A DNA stretch of 64,000 bases. It comes from Neisseria lactamica. GTDB taxonomy: Bacteria; Pseudomonadota; Gammaproteobacteria; Burkholderiales; Neisseriaceae. The notes beneath the pieces are model-generated. The model was not told where the DNA came from. It ran no database searches and worked only from the letters and a program-made list of their open reading frames with translations. A program made the translations under genes and the position numbers. Below, in pieces: positions 33,738 to 41,187 of the stretch (its first letter is position 1; each line of letters opens with the position of its first letter). The stretch is from contig NZ_LR590477.1 of the NCBI RefSeq assembly GCF_901482445.1, positions 1,984,001 to 2,048,000 on the forward strand, read 5' to 3'.

Positions 33738-33775
33738 GCAAAAATCCCCTTGTTCTCAGCTTGGGGATTTTTGTT
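33738..33775 (+). terminator. Terminator-like hairpin in phage sequence
   Basis: AAAAATCCCC and GGGGATTTTT arms separated by about 13 bases, then TTTG. A likely transcription terminator of phage origin. Confidence 0.6.
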
Positions 33776-33837
33776 TGTCCCCGCCGATTTTTTAAAATCC
33801 GCGCCTCTCGCGCCCTGAACCTATCTCATAAAGTTCC

Positions 33838-33859
33838 TTATATATTAGTTGTAGCTCCC
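33838..33859 (+). repeat. Module carrying the 5' half of the known CRISPR repeat, copy 1
   Basis: TTATATATTA then GTTGTAGCTCCC (33848-33859). The last 12 bases are the 5' part of the published Neisseria CRISPR repeat. Other copies: 34250-34271 and 34628-34649. Each is followed by the 40-bp hairpin unit instead of the rest of the repeat. Confidence 0.85.
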
Positions 33860-33899
33860 TTATATATTGCGCTCCATAAGGGGCGCATATTTTTAATCC
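33860..33899 (+). repeat. 40-bp hairpin unit (seven copies, 33860-35085)
   Basis: TTATATATTGCGCTCCATAA then GGGGCGCATATTTTTAATCC. The stem GCGCTCC/GGGGCGC with loop ATAA and a T5 run is terminator-like. Copies at 33860, 34272, 34588, 34650, 34690, 34730 and 35046, each 40 bases; those at 34650-34769 are in direct tandem and have GCACTCC. The last copy abuts the first CRISPR repeat core at 35086. Confidence 0.9.
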
Positions 33900-33940
33900 T
33901 TGTAAAGCCCCTTAACTCTAGCCAGTGAAGGGGCTTAATC

Positions 33941-34165
33941 ATGTTTATTTTCTATAATGTCAATCCCGAACACGTATATTTCCACAAAGCATACATCATG
34001 AAAGTGTTCAAGGATAAAGTCTACGAATCCCAATGCATCACAACAGTTTCTTTTTATATCTGCAATCCGACTTTGAAACAAAAGACCGAAAACGAAGAGT
34101 ATGAATACGGCATATTGTTTGTTAAAGAACTGATGGATAAGGGATGCAACCGTGAAAGCCTTTGA
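33941..34165 (+). CDS. Filamentous-phage-like ORF, copy 1
   Basis: A 74-residue protein beginning MFIFYNVNPEHVYFHKAYIM and ending KELMDKGCNRESL, charged and with Cys-containing ICNPTLKQKTENEEYEYG. Preceded by a hairpin AAGCCCC/GGGGCTT (33905-33938). The next gene starts with GTG at 34152, overlapping by 14 bases. By layout (small gene ahead of a coat-like gene) it is probably from an Nf/MDA-type filamentous phage; the function (for example single-strand binding) is not known. The bases 33940-33969 equal CRISPR spacer 16 and are followed by ACAC-GTAT. Confidence 0.6.
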   Translation: MFIFYNVNPEHVYFHKAYIMKVFKDKVYESQCITTVSFYICNPTLKQKTENEEYEYGILFVKELMDKGCNRESL

Positions 34166-34340
34166 AGATAAAGCCTTGGCGGTGTCCGCGGACATGGCGG
34201 ACGCTTTAGCGGACGGCGGGGATGCGGCAACCGCCGTAGGCTGCCCCCCTTATATATTAGTTGTAGCTCCCTTATATATTGCGCTCCATAAGGGGCGCAT
34301 ATTTTTAATCCTTGTAAAGCCCCTTAACTCTAGCCAGTGA
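34152..34340 (+). pseudogene. Truncated phage small-gene, fused to rearranged sequence
   Basis: GTG start, KAFEDKALAVSADMADALADGGDAATAVGC, then the frame enters the TTATATATTAG module at 34250 and continues by chance. The Ala/Asp-rich start resembles small filamentous-phage structural or hydrophobic proteins. In copies 2 and 3 only MKAFEDKA remains before the junction at CCTT. Confidence 0.5.
34250..34271 (+). repeat. 5'-half-repeat module, copy 2
   Basis: TTATATATTAGTTGTAGCTC plus CC, identical to 33838-33859, joined to truncated phage sequence at CCTT and followed by the 40-bp unit at 34272. Confidence 0.85.
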
Positions 34341-34352
34341 AGGGGCTTAATC

Positions 34353-34577
34353 ATGTTTATTTTCTATAATGTCAATCCCGAACACGTATATTTCCACAAA
34401 GCATACATCATGAAAGTGTTCAAGGATAAAGTCTACGAATCCCAATGCATCACAACAGTTTCTTTTTATATCTGCAATCCGACTTTGAAACAAAAGACCG
34501 AAAACGAAGAGTATGAATACGGCATATTGTTTGTTAAAGAACTGATGGATAAGGGATGCAACCGTGAAAGCCTTTGA
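34353..34577 (+). CDS. Phage-like ORF, copy 2
   Basis: Identical in protein to the copy at 33941, with the same upstream hairpin. Its downstream partner gene is cut after eight codons at CCTT (34586-34589), where the 40-bp unit begins. Carries the spacer-16 match at 34352-34381. Confidence 0.6.
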   Translation: MFIFYNVNPEHVYFHKAYIMKVFKDKVYESQCITTVSFYICNPTLKQKTENEEYEYGILFVKELMDKGCNRESL

Positions 34578-34627
34578 AGATAAAGCCTTATATATTGCGC
34601 TCCATAAGGGGCGCATATTTTTAATCC

Positions 34628-34649
34628 TTATATATTAGTTGTAGCTCCC
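34628..34649 (+). repeat. 5'-half-repeat module, copy 3
   Basis: Third identical copy, here between two 40-bp units rather than after phage sequence. Confidence 0.85.
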
Positions 34650-34769
34650 TTATATATTGCACTCCATAAGGGGCGCATATTTTTAATCCTTATATATTGC
34701 ACTCCATAAGGGGCGCATATTTTTAATCCTTATATATTGCACTCCATAAGGGGCGCATATTTTTAATCC
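34650..34769 (+). repeat. Three tandem 40-bp hairpin units
   Basis: Units at 34650, 34690 and 34730, identical to each other (GCACTCC variant), placing three terminator-like hairpins in a row ahead of phage copy 3. Confidence 0.9.
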
Positions 34770-34810
34770 TTGTAAAGCCCCTTAACTCTAGCCAGTGAAG
34801 GGGCTTAATC

Positions 34811-35035
34811 ATGTTTATTTTCTATAATGTCAATCCCGAACACGTATATTTCCACAAAGCATACATCATGAAAGTGTTCAAGGATAAAGTCTACGAATCC
34901 CAATGCATCACAACAGTTTCTTTTTATATCTGCAATCCGACTTTGAAACAAAAGACCGAAAACGAAGAGTATGAATACGGCATATTGTTTGTTAAAGAAC
35001 TGATGGATAAGGGATGCAACCGTGAAAGCCTTTGA
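34811..35035 (+). CDS. Phage-like ORF, copy 3
   Basis: Third copy with identical protein, spacer-16 match at 34810-34839, and the same truncation of the next gene at CCTT. The 40-bp unit at 35046 then leads into the CRISPR array. Confidence 0.6.
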   Translation: MFIFYNVNPEHVYFHKAYIMKVFKDKVYESQCITTVSFYICNPTLKQKTENEEYEYGILFVKELMDKGCNRESL

Positions 35036-35085
35036 AGATAAAGCCTTATATATTGCGCTCCATAAGGGGCGCATATTTTTAATCC

Positions 35086-36320
35086 TTTCTCATTTCGCAG
35101 TGCTACAATCACCTACTTCATCAGGCTCGTTACTCCCTAGAATCCTTATTCTTTCTCATTTCGCAGTGCTACAATAAATGTCGAAATCCATCGGCAACGT
35201 CGTCGGAATCCTTATTCTTTCTCATTTCGCAGTGCTACAATTTGCAGGGCGGCAAGGGGTATCCAAAAAGAGAATCCTTATTCTTTCTCATTTCGCAGTG
35301 CTACAATTGTTATCGCACGCAACATCAATGAAGTTCGGAATCCTTATTCTTTCTCATTTCGCAGTGCTACAATCTGACGAAACAGGGCTTTTTCCTTGCC
35401 CGGGAATCCTTATTCTTTCTCATTTCGCAGTGCTACAATTGTACAGGGGAACAAGCTGCTGCTGACACTGAATCCTTATTCTTTCTCATTTCGCAGTGCT
35501 ACAATGAAGCGTTCCGACAGGCTTTCTCCGTCTTTGAATCCTTATTCTTTCTCATTTCGCAGTGCTACAATCTGTATGGCAGGGAAAATTGAGCGTCAGG
35601 GGAATCCTTATTCTTTCTCATTTCGCAGTGCTACAATACCTACTTCATCAGGCTCGTTACTCCCTACGAATCCTTATTCTTTCTCATTTCGCAGTGCTAC
35701 AATTGTACAGGGGAACAAGCTGCTGCTGACACTGAATCCTTATTCTTTCTCATTTCGCAGTGCTACAATGAAGCGTTCCGACAGGCTTTCTCCGTCTTTG
35801 AATCCTTATTCTTTCTCATTTCGCAGTGCTACAATCTGTATGGCAGGGAAAATTGAGCGTCAGGGGAATCCTTATTCTTTCTCATTTCGCAGTGCTACAA
35901 TACCTACTTCATCAGGCTCGTTACTCCCTACGAATCCTTATTCTTTCTCATTTCGCAGTGCTACAATCCGCCATATCAAGAGCGCGCGTTTTCCCTGGAA
36001 TCCTTATTCTTTCTCATTTCGCAGTGCTACAATTGTTATCGCACGCAACATCAATGAAGTTCGGAATCCTTATTCTTTCTCATTTCGCAGTGCTACAATC
36101 ATGTTTATTTTCTATAATGTCAATCCCGAGAATCCTTATTCTTTCTCATTTCGCAGTGCTACAATGAAGCGTTCCGACAGGCTTTCTCCGTCTTTGAATC
36201 CTTATTCTTTCTCATTTCGCAGTGCTACAATCAAAATCACTTTAATCAGCACCGACAACGAGAATCCTTATTCTTTCTCATTTCGCAGTGCTACAATACT
36301 TCGACGGGGAATCCTTATTC
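35086..36320 (+). CRISPR. Type II-C CRISPR array with altered repeats, 18 spacers
   Basis: Repeats of 36 bases and spacers of 30, exact period 66. Eighteen full repeats start at 35140 and every 66 bases to 36262. A first, 5'-truncated repeat is at 35086-35109 and a last fragment (GAATCCTTATTC) at 36309-36320. The 3' 24 bases (TTTCTCATTTCGCAG through TGCTACAAT) equal the published Neisseria repeat; the 5' 12 bases are GAATCCTTATTC instead of GTTGTAGCTCCC. TGCTACAAT is the extended -10 that lets each repeat start its own crRNA. Spacers 6-9 are repeated as 10-13; spacer 4 equals 15; 7, 11 and 17 are equal; 1 equals 9 and 13 with a one-base shift. Eleven distinct spacers. Transcription runs toward cas2. 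Confidence 0.95.
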
Positions 36321-36360
36321 TATAAGGGTTTCCCGTTTTATTTGTTCTGAAAAAATGGGC

Positions 36361-36687
36361 TTAAAATAATAATAGTTGGTCTGAATTGACCTTTTTTTCT
36401 TGGGTTTTCAGTTCGCCCAACAGCAGTTTCATGGCGGCATATTGCTTTTCTGTTATCTCCAAACAGCGGATTGAGCCTTCTTGCGGCAGGTTTGCACACA
36501 GCCTGTTGTGGTGTTTTTGCAACGAATCTCGGCCTTTGACGATACGGCTGTATACGGAAAGCTGGAGCATTTGGTATCCGTCTTTTAATAAAAACTGGCG
36601 GAATTGATTGGCGGCTTTGCGCTTTGCCGCCGTGATAACCGGTAGGTCGAAGAAGACGATAATCCTCATAAATTTGGCCTCACTCAT
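36361..36687 (-). CDS. cas2: CRISPR-associated protein Cas2
   Basis: A 108-residue ferredoxin-fold subunit of the Cas1-Cas2 spacer integrase. [43 protein letters not shown] carries the conserved Asp after the first strand and the family's second half. It overlaps cas1 by eight bases, so they are cotranslated. The first ATG ([11 protein letters not shown]) or the internal ATG six codons on could be used. It converges with the array. Confidence 0.93.
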
Positions 36688-37594
36688 ATCGGTATTCTTT
36701 CAATGGTAGGATTTCAGGCAGTTTCAGTTGTTTGGCGTTTTTATCGGTTACACCGGCTTGAAATGACGAAACCATTTTGTCGATGGCAGCCAAGGTGCTG
36801 AAATGTTGCCGTTCGATGTTGATTTGATAGTGAAGGGTTTTGATAAGGTGTTGTTTGATGCCGGGGGTCAGTTCGGCTTTCAGACGGCCTTGTTCGTACA
36901 AATGTATCACGGTCAGGTCGGCTAATGGGCGTAAGGGTTCGATAAAGTCATCGGCGAGATTGAATGGATTGAGTTCGCTTCTATGAAACAAGCCTAATGC
37001 GGGCAACCAACCGTATAAGGTGAGGGTGCGTGCGACTGCGGCACGGAGCACGGCGTAGGTGTAGTTCAATGCGGCATTGACGGCGTTGTTGTCATTACGG
37101 GTAAATTTTTCTCCAAAGAGGGCTTGGAAGTAGAGGGCGGCAGCTTGGGCTTCACGGTTTCCTGTATCGCCCGAACGGACTTCAGATGCCAAAGTGCGCA
37201 GCCGTTTGGCTGCAAGATCATTGCCTGTTTCGTCTGCAACAAAGGCTTGATTCAGGATTTTTTGGCGGACGATATGTTGCCAGAATTGCTTTTTTAAGGG
37301 TTCGCTTATGTTCAGTTGCAGCTTGAGGATTTTAAGCTGGCGGTGATATTGGGCATAAGGCAGCCATTGTCCGCAGGGTAGGAACTGCTCGTCGCAGGTC
37401 AGCAGGGTTGCGCCATGTTCGGCTAAGGCTGATAGGAGCGGGGCGGTAATCAGGGTTTCGCGATTTTCGATGATGATAACGGCGATGTCCTCTAATGGTA
37501 CGGTATGGGACTCGCCGTTTTGTTGAATCAGCAATTGCCGGCGTTGCAAGGATAGTTTGCCGCCGTTTTGAATGAGCAGGCTGCGCCAAGTCAT
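36680..37594 (-). CDS. cas1: CRISPR-associated endonuclease Cas1
   Basis: A 304-residue type II Cas1. N-terminal beta domain [24 protein letters not shown]; the catalytic helical domain holds [35 protein letters not shown] and [18 protein letters not shown] with the expected Glu, His and Asp. With Cas2 it integrates new spacers. It lies 66 bases after cas9. An AG-type uptake sequence (complement of AGGCCGTCTGAA) is within it at 36879-36890. Confidence 0.94.
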
Positions 37595-37660
37595 GTTTTT
37601 CCCCTTATTTTGATATAAAAAATCCCTGCTTCAGGTCGTCTGAAACAGGGATGAGTTTAT

Positions 37661-40600
37661 TTAACGGACAGGCGGACGTTTTTTCAGACGGCATGGTCTG
37701 ATTTCTTTGCCGAGTTCGTCGATTTGGTTTTTTTGGAATGAGAGGGCAGTTTTAACGCCAACACTTTGGAAAATGCCGTTTTTCCCTTTTGTGCTATCCG
37801 TATCATGTGTACGAATATCAATCGCTCCAGTTGCTCTATTTAGGCTGACAAAATAGCCTAAAAATTCATTTTTCTTGGCGGTTAGTTTAATCAAATCATT
37901 GGCATAAAGTACAAACCTAAACTCAAAACTATCATCCATTACCGTCCAATCTTCTTCATCTTTAAAAGCAACAACAGCCCTATCCGGTAAAATCCCTTTC
38001 GCTACCTGCCAACTGTAAATCGGGACCAGATAATACTTGCCGCCTTTCTCAAACACATCTACGCGCACCATGGTTGCGTTGTCGGCAATACCGTTATGGT
38101 TGCGTACCCATACGCCGGTTTTCTGTACTTGCTCTATGCGTACGGCTTTTACCTGTTGGGTGCGGCTGCCTGCCTTATCGTATTTGTAAAACGGCTCGGC
38201 AAAGGCTTTGGCAGGATCGTCTTTATGCGTCTCCAGCTGTGCTTTCAGTGCGTCGTATAGCTTAGGTTCGCGCTCCCGATTGACCATTTTTTCCAAGCCT
38301 TTCAGTTTTAACTGTGTCAGTGGTACGCGCAACACGCTGATGCCTTCGTCCAGGCGTTTGGCGGATTTGACGGTCTCCATATGGCCTTGCCCGCTCATCT
38401 TCCGATTGGGCGCGCGTGAAACAAACAGTGGCGTCACGTATTCGTGTACGGCTTCGGGGCGAGAAGATAATTTTTCAGCGAGCAATGTCCGCAGTTTTTC
38501 TGGGGTATCGGCTTCTTCAAATTCGGGTTTGCCGTCCGGTTTACCGAAGACGCGAATCATGACTTCTTGTGCGAAAAATTCCCAAGGTTGCGGGAAGTGT
38601 GCTTTTTGATGCAGCACTTCTCCTGTTTCTTTGTCTATGGTTTTGCCGTCAAACGCGTTCATCTCTTTATAGCGTACGAATCGGGTAATTTTCTGCTGCA
38701 TGGCAACGGTCGAGCAGGCAACGACGACGGCGTCCAAGGCGTGATGGCGGTCGTTTTCCGTACGCACTTTGCGCAATCCCCAAAAGCCGCGCAACAGATT
38801 GGTAATTTGTCCGTTTGAGGCAAAGACACGTCTTTTCCCTTTACCTGTCAGCAATATATGGTCGGCAACAAATTGGCACAGGAAACGGTTGACGTAGCGC
38901 GTGTCGTTCAAGTTGCGTTCTTTAAATCCTTCTTCATCGAATTTTTGCAGCAGAATCCGTTGTTTTTTACTGCGCGGGAAACGGCTGGTTTCGACACGCG
39001 CTTTAAATTCCTGCCATTCGCGGCTGTTGTCTTTGCCGTTGAAGTATTCGTAAGGGGTTTGATTGCCTTTGTTTTGGTTTTCGCTGCCCAATACCAGTAC
39101 TTTATTGTTGAAACTGTCGTCCCATGTGCGCGAGAACGGCAGGGCATGGTCGATTTCGACATAGCCTTTTTCGTTCAGACGGACTAAGTTGATTTCTTTG
39201 CCCGAATACAGGCATTTGCCGTGTTGTTGCTCATACAGGCGCAGTTTCAGAATATCTTTGGATTTGGGTTCGCCGACAAAATTGGGGAAATACTCTCGGA
39301 ATTTGGCGGCGGCTTTTTCCCGGTCTTTACGGTTTTCTTCTTGGCGTTTTTCGATTTCTTTGCGGTCTTTAAACGATTTGCCTACTTCCCTAGCCGTTTC
39401 AATATGGATACGCGCAGGTGAGCCGTAACGCCGAACCACGCAGTTAATGACTTTTCTGGCTTGAGATAAGGCGCGCAAGACGACTGGGTTGCGGATTTCG
39501 TCGGCAGGGATGGGCGGCAGATAAATCTTTTCTTCCGCATTTTTCTTGCAGTAATGGTCTCCGTAGATTTCGGCGCAGGCTTCATCGTAACGTTTGCCTT
39601 GCTCCATTAGAGGCACAATTCGGCGCAATGCTTTCAAGGAAATTTGGACGAACTTGTCGAAGCTGATGTGTTTTAACAGCGCTTCTAATATTTCGGGCTG
39701 TACACGGTCTTTCAGACGGCCTGTAATGTCCTTATCGGTTTTGAACAGGGAGAATGCCGTGCCGATTTCGTCTTGTAATTCGGTTGAAAGGTTTAACGGG
39801 GATTTTTTGTCTTTCAATCCTTCTTTTTCCAGCGCACGGCTGATGGCATGGTAGGCCTTCATTTCCATCAATGTTGAGGCTTCGGCATTGTCTTTACCAT
39901 AGCGCAAGCCTTTGAAAAAGGCGGTATCTTCTAAACCCAGCAGCTTACGGGCTTGTGCGTAAGTCAGCTTGGATTTTCTGTATGGCTCATCCATAAGCGT
40001 GGCGCGTTCGGTATCGGTCAATGGCCGCTCGCTGCCTTGCTCTAAAATACGCAGGTTGTTCAGCTTGGTCAGCCAGATGAAACGTTCGGCGGTGTAGGTG
40101 TTTTTAGCGGCTTTCGGCTCTGCCGGCTCAAAGGTGCAATGTCCCAACATTTTTTGAACAGCATCGCCGGACAGGGCAGGGCGTTGCGCCATCAGCAGGG
40201 TTTCAATATCTTCTTTAAGGCCGTCTGAAACATGCGGATTGCCAAATTCTTTTTGTTTTTCAAACAGTAAATTCAGCTCTGCCTGCAAATCTTTGCGGCT
40301 GAACGTATGCGAATAATCGCCGCGTTGGTTGCGGATATGGCCGCTTTCTTTCTCAAATTTATTTAAAGCCAATTCGGCCGGTGTGCGGAAATCGCCTGTC
40401 TGTAAGGCATGGGCATTGTCGGCTACGCCTTTAAGCAAAGCGCCAAGCTCCTTATCGGCAGTTTCGCCCTCGTTTTTTCTTTGCGACAAATAGCCGCGGT
40501 GTTTGACTAAATGCAACAAGACTGCCGACCACTCCAAACACGTCAGTTTGCGGTCTAATGCGGCTGCGCGAAGTTGCCACGGTGTATTCGGCAAGGATTT

Positions 40601-40909
40601 GACCAAGCCGTTTTCGTCAAAATCGGCATCTTGTAATACGCCTTCGCGTTTTAATAGGCGGCGGGCTCGAAGCAGGCGGTGGGCGCGACGGCGGGTCAGG
40701 CGGCGGACACTGCGTGCCAAACGTCTTGCCATGGCGAGGGAGTCGCCTGTTTTTGGCACTTCTGCACGCTCAAATACGCGCACGCCCAAATCAATCAGGC
40801 GGATGGGGTTTTCTTCTTCGTCGACTTCTACCATCGCCCAACCGACGGATGCGATGCCGATATCGAGACCGAGGATGTAATTCATTGGGTTCGGTTTGAA
40901 GGCAGCCAT
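37661..40909 (-). CDS. cas9: CRISPR-associated endonuclease Cas9, type II-C, N. cinerea-like PAM domain
   Basis: A 1082-residue RNA-guided nuclease, the length of Nme1Cas9. RuvC-I (D16 in [13 protein letters not shown]), Arg-rich bridge helix (about 50-85), REC lobe, RuvC-II ([13 protein letters not shown]), HNH (about 515-655; His in [17 protein letters not shown]), RuvC-III ([15 protein letters not shown]), then WED and PAM-interacting domains. From about residue 990 the sequence ([38 protein letters not shown]) departs from Nme1 and resembles NcCas9, reported to use N4GYAT. By memory of Nme1, three sites carry Cys ([22 protein letters not shown]), an oddity. All catalytic residues seem present. 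Confidence 0.95.
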   Translation of the reverse strand: MAAFKPNPMNYILGLDIGIASVGWAMVEVDEEENPIRLIDLGVRVFERAEVPKTGDSLAMARRLARSVRRLTRRRAHRLLRARRLLKREGVLQDADFDENGLVKSLPNTPWQLRAAALDRKLTCLEWSAVLLHLVKHRGYLSQRKNEGETADKELGALLKGVADNAHALQTGDFRTPAELALNKFEKESGHIRNQRGDYSHTFSRKDLQAELNLLFEKQKEFGNPHVSDGLKEDIETLLMAQRPALSGDAVQKMLGHCTFEPAEPKAAKNTYTAERFIWLTKLNNLRILEQGSERPLTDTERATLMDEPYRKSKLTYAQARKLLGLEDTAFFKGLRYGKDNAEASTLMEMKAYHAISRALEKEGLKDKKSPLNLSTELQDEIGTAFSLFKTDKDITGRLKDRVQPEILEALLKHISFDKFVQISLKALRRIVPLMEQGKRYDEACAEIYGDHYCKKNAEEKIYLPPIPADEIRNPVVLRALSQARKVINCVVRRYGSPARIHIETAREVGKSFKDRKEIEKRQEENRKDREKAAAKFREYFPNFVGEPKSKDILKLRLYEQQHGKCLYSGKEINLVRLNEKGYVEIDHALPFSRTWDDSFNNKVLVLGSENQNKGNQTPYEYFNGKDNSREWQEFKARVETSRFPRSKKQRILLQKFDEEGFKERNLNDTRYVNRFLCQFVADHILLTGKGKRRVFASNGQITNLLRGFWGLRKVRTENDRHHALDAVVVACSTVAMQQKITRFVRYKEMNAFDGKTIDKETGEVLHQKAHFPQPWEFFAQEVMIRVFGKPDGKPEFEEADTPEKLRTLLAEKLSSRPEAVHEYVTPLFVSRAPNRKMSGQGHMETVKSAKRLDEGISVLRVPLTQLKLKGLEKMVNREREPKLYDALKAQLETHKDDPAKAFAEPFYKYDKAGSRTQQVKAVRIEQVQKTGVWVRNHNGIADNATMVRVDVFEKGGKYYLVPIYSWQVAKGILPDRAVVAFKDEEDWTVMDDSFEFRFVLYANDLIKLTAKKNEFLGYFVSLNRATGAIDIRTHDTDSTKGKNGIFQSVGVKTALSFQKNQIDELGKEIRPCRLKKRPPVR

Positions 40910-40981
40910 TTATTACTCCGTAAATAACGTTGCAAATAATGATAATATATCTGATTGTCTTATTTATATACAAATAGATTA

Positions 40982-41010
40982 TTGACTTATCATCTCACAA
41001 GGGCTAGAAT
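40982..41010 (+). promoter_or_regulatory. tracrRNA promoter
   Basis: TTGACT at 40982-40987 and TAGAAT at 41005-41010 with a 17-base spacer, ten bases before the start of the tracrRNA homology. Confidence 0.75.
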
Positions 41011-41019
41011 TCCGAACAT

Positions 41020-41126
41020 ATTGTCGCACTGCGAAATGAGAACCGTTGCTACAATAAGGCCGTCTGAAAAGATGTGCCGCAACGCTCTGCCCCTTAAAGC
41101 TTCTGTTTTAAGGGGCATCGTTTATT
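41020..41126 (+). ncRNA. tracrRNA
   Basis: Upstream of and divergent from cas9. ATTGTCGCACTGCGAAATGAG at the 5' end and GTTGCTACAAT (41045-41055) form the anti-repeat for the published repeat. Then GGC-CGTCT-GAAA-AGATG-T-GCC stem (41058-41077) and a terminal hairpin CCCCTTAAAGC/GTTTTAAGGGG ending CATCGTTTATTT. One base differs from the Nme scaffold I recall (CTGTTTT in the loop arm). The lower-stem anti-repeat GCTACAAT cannot pair with the GAATCCTTATTC of this array, although AATAAGG (41053-41059) could pair with CCTTATT. The core AGGCCGTCTGAA at 41057 is also a 12-base uptake sequence of AG dialect. Confidence 0.9.
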
Positions 41127-41135
41127 TCGGTTAAA

Positions 41136-41178
41136 AAATGCCGTCTGAAACCGGTTTTTGGGTTTCAGACGGCATTTG
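41136..41178. terminator. Inverted uptake-sequence terminator after dnaE
   Basis: ATGCCGTCTGAA and TTCAGACGGCAT arms downstream of dnaE and after the tracrRNA; serves both directions. Confidence 0.8.
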
Positions 41179-41187
41179 TATTTTTGC

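Noticed and set aside
33674..33928. 84-residue plus frame ahead of the phage ORF
   Set aside because: It crosses a terminator-like hairpin and the repeat modules and has no coding features.
35396..36325. A 309-residue open frame across the CRISPR array (repeating NPYSFSFRSAT)
   Set aside because: It arises because the 66-base period is a multiple of three; it is the array, not a gene.
41053..41059. AATAAGG of tracrRNA as a designed new anti-repeat
   Set aside because: The same bases, as I recall, are in the normal Neisseria tracrRNA, so the 7-bp match to the altered repeat is more likely chance; kept only as an alternative in the repeat finding.
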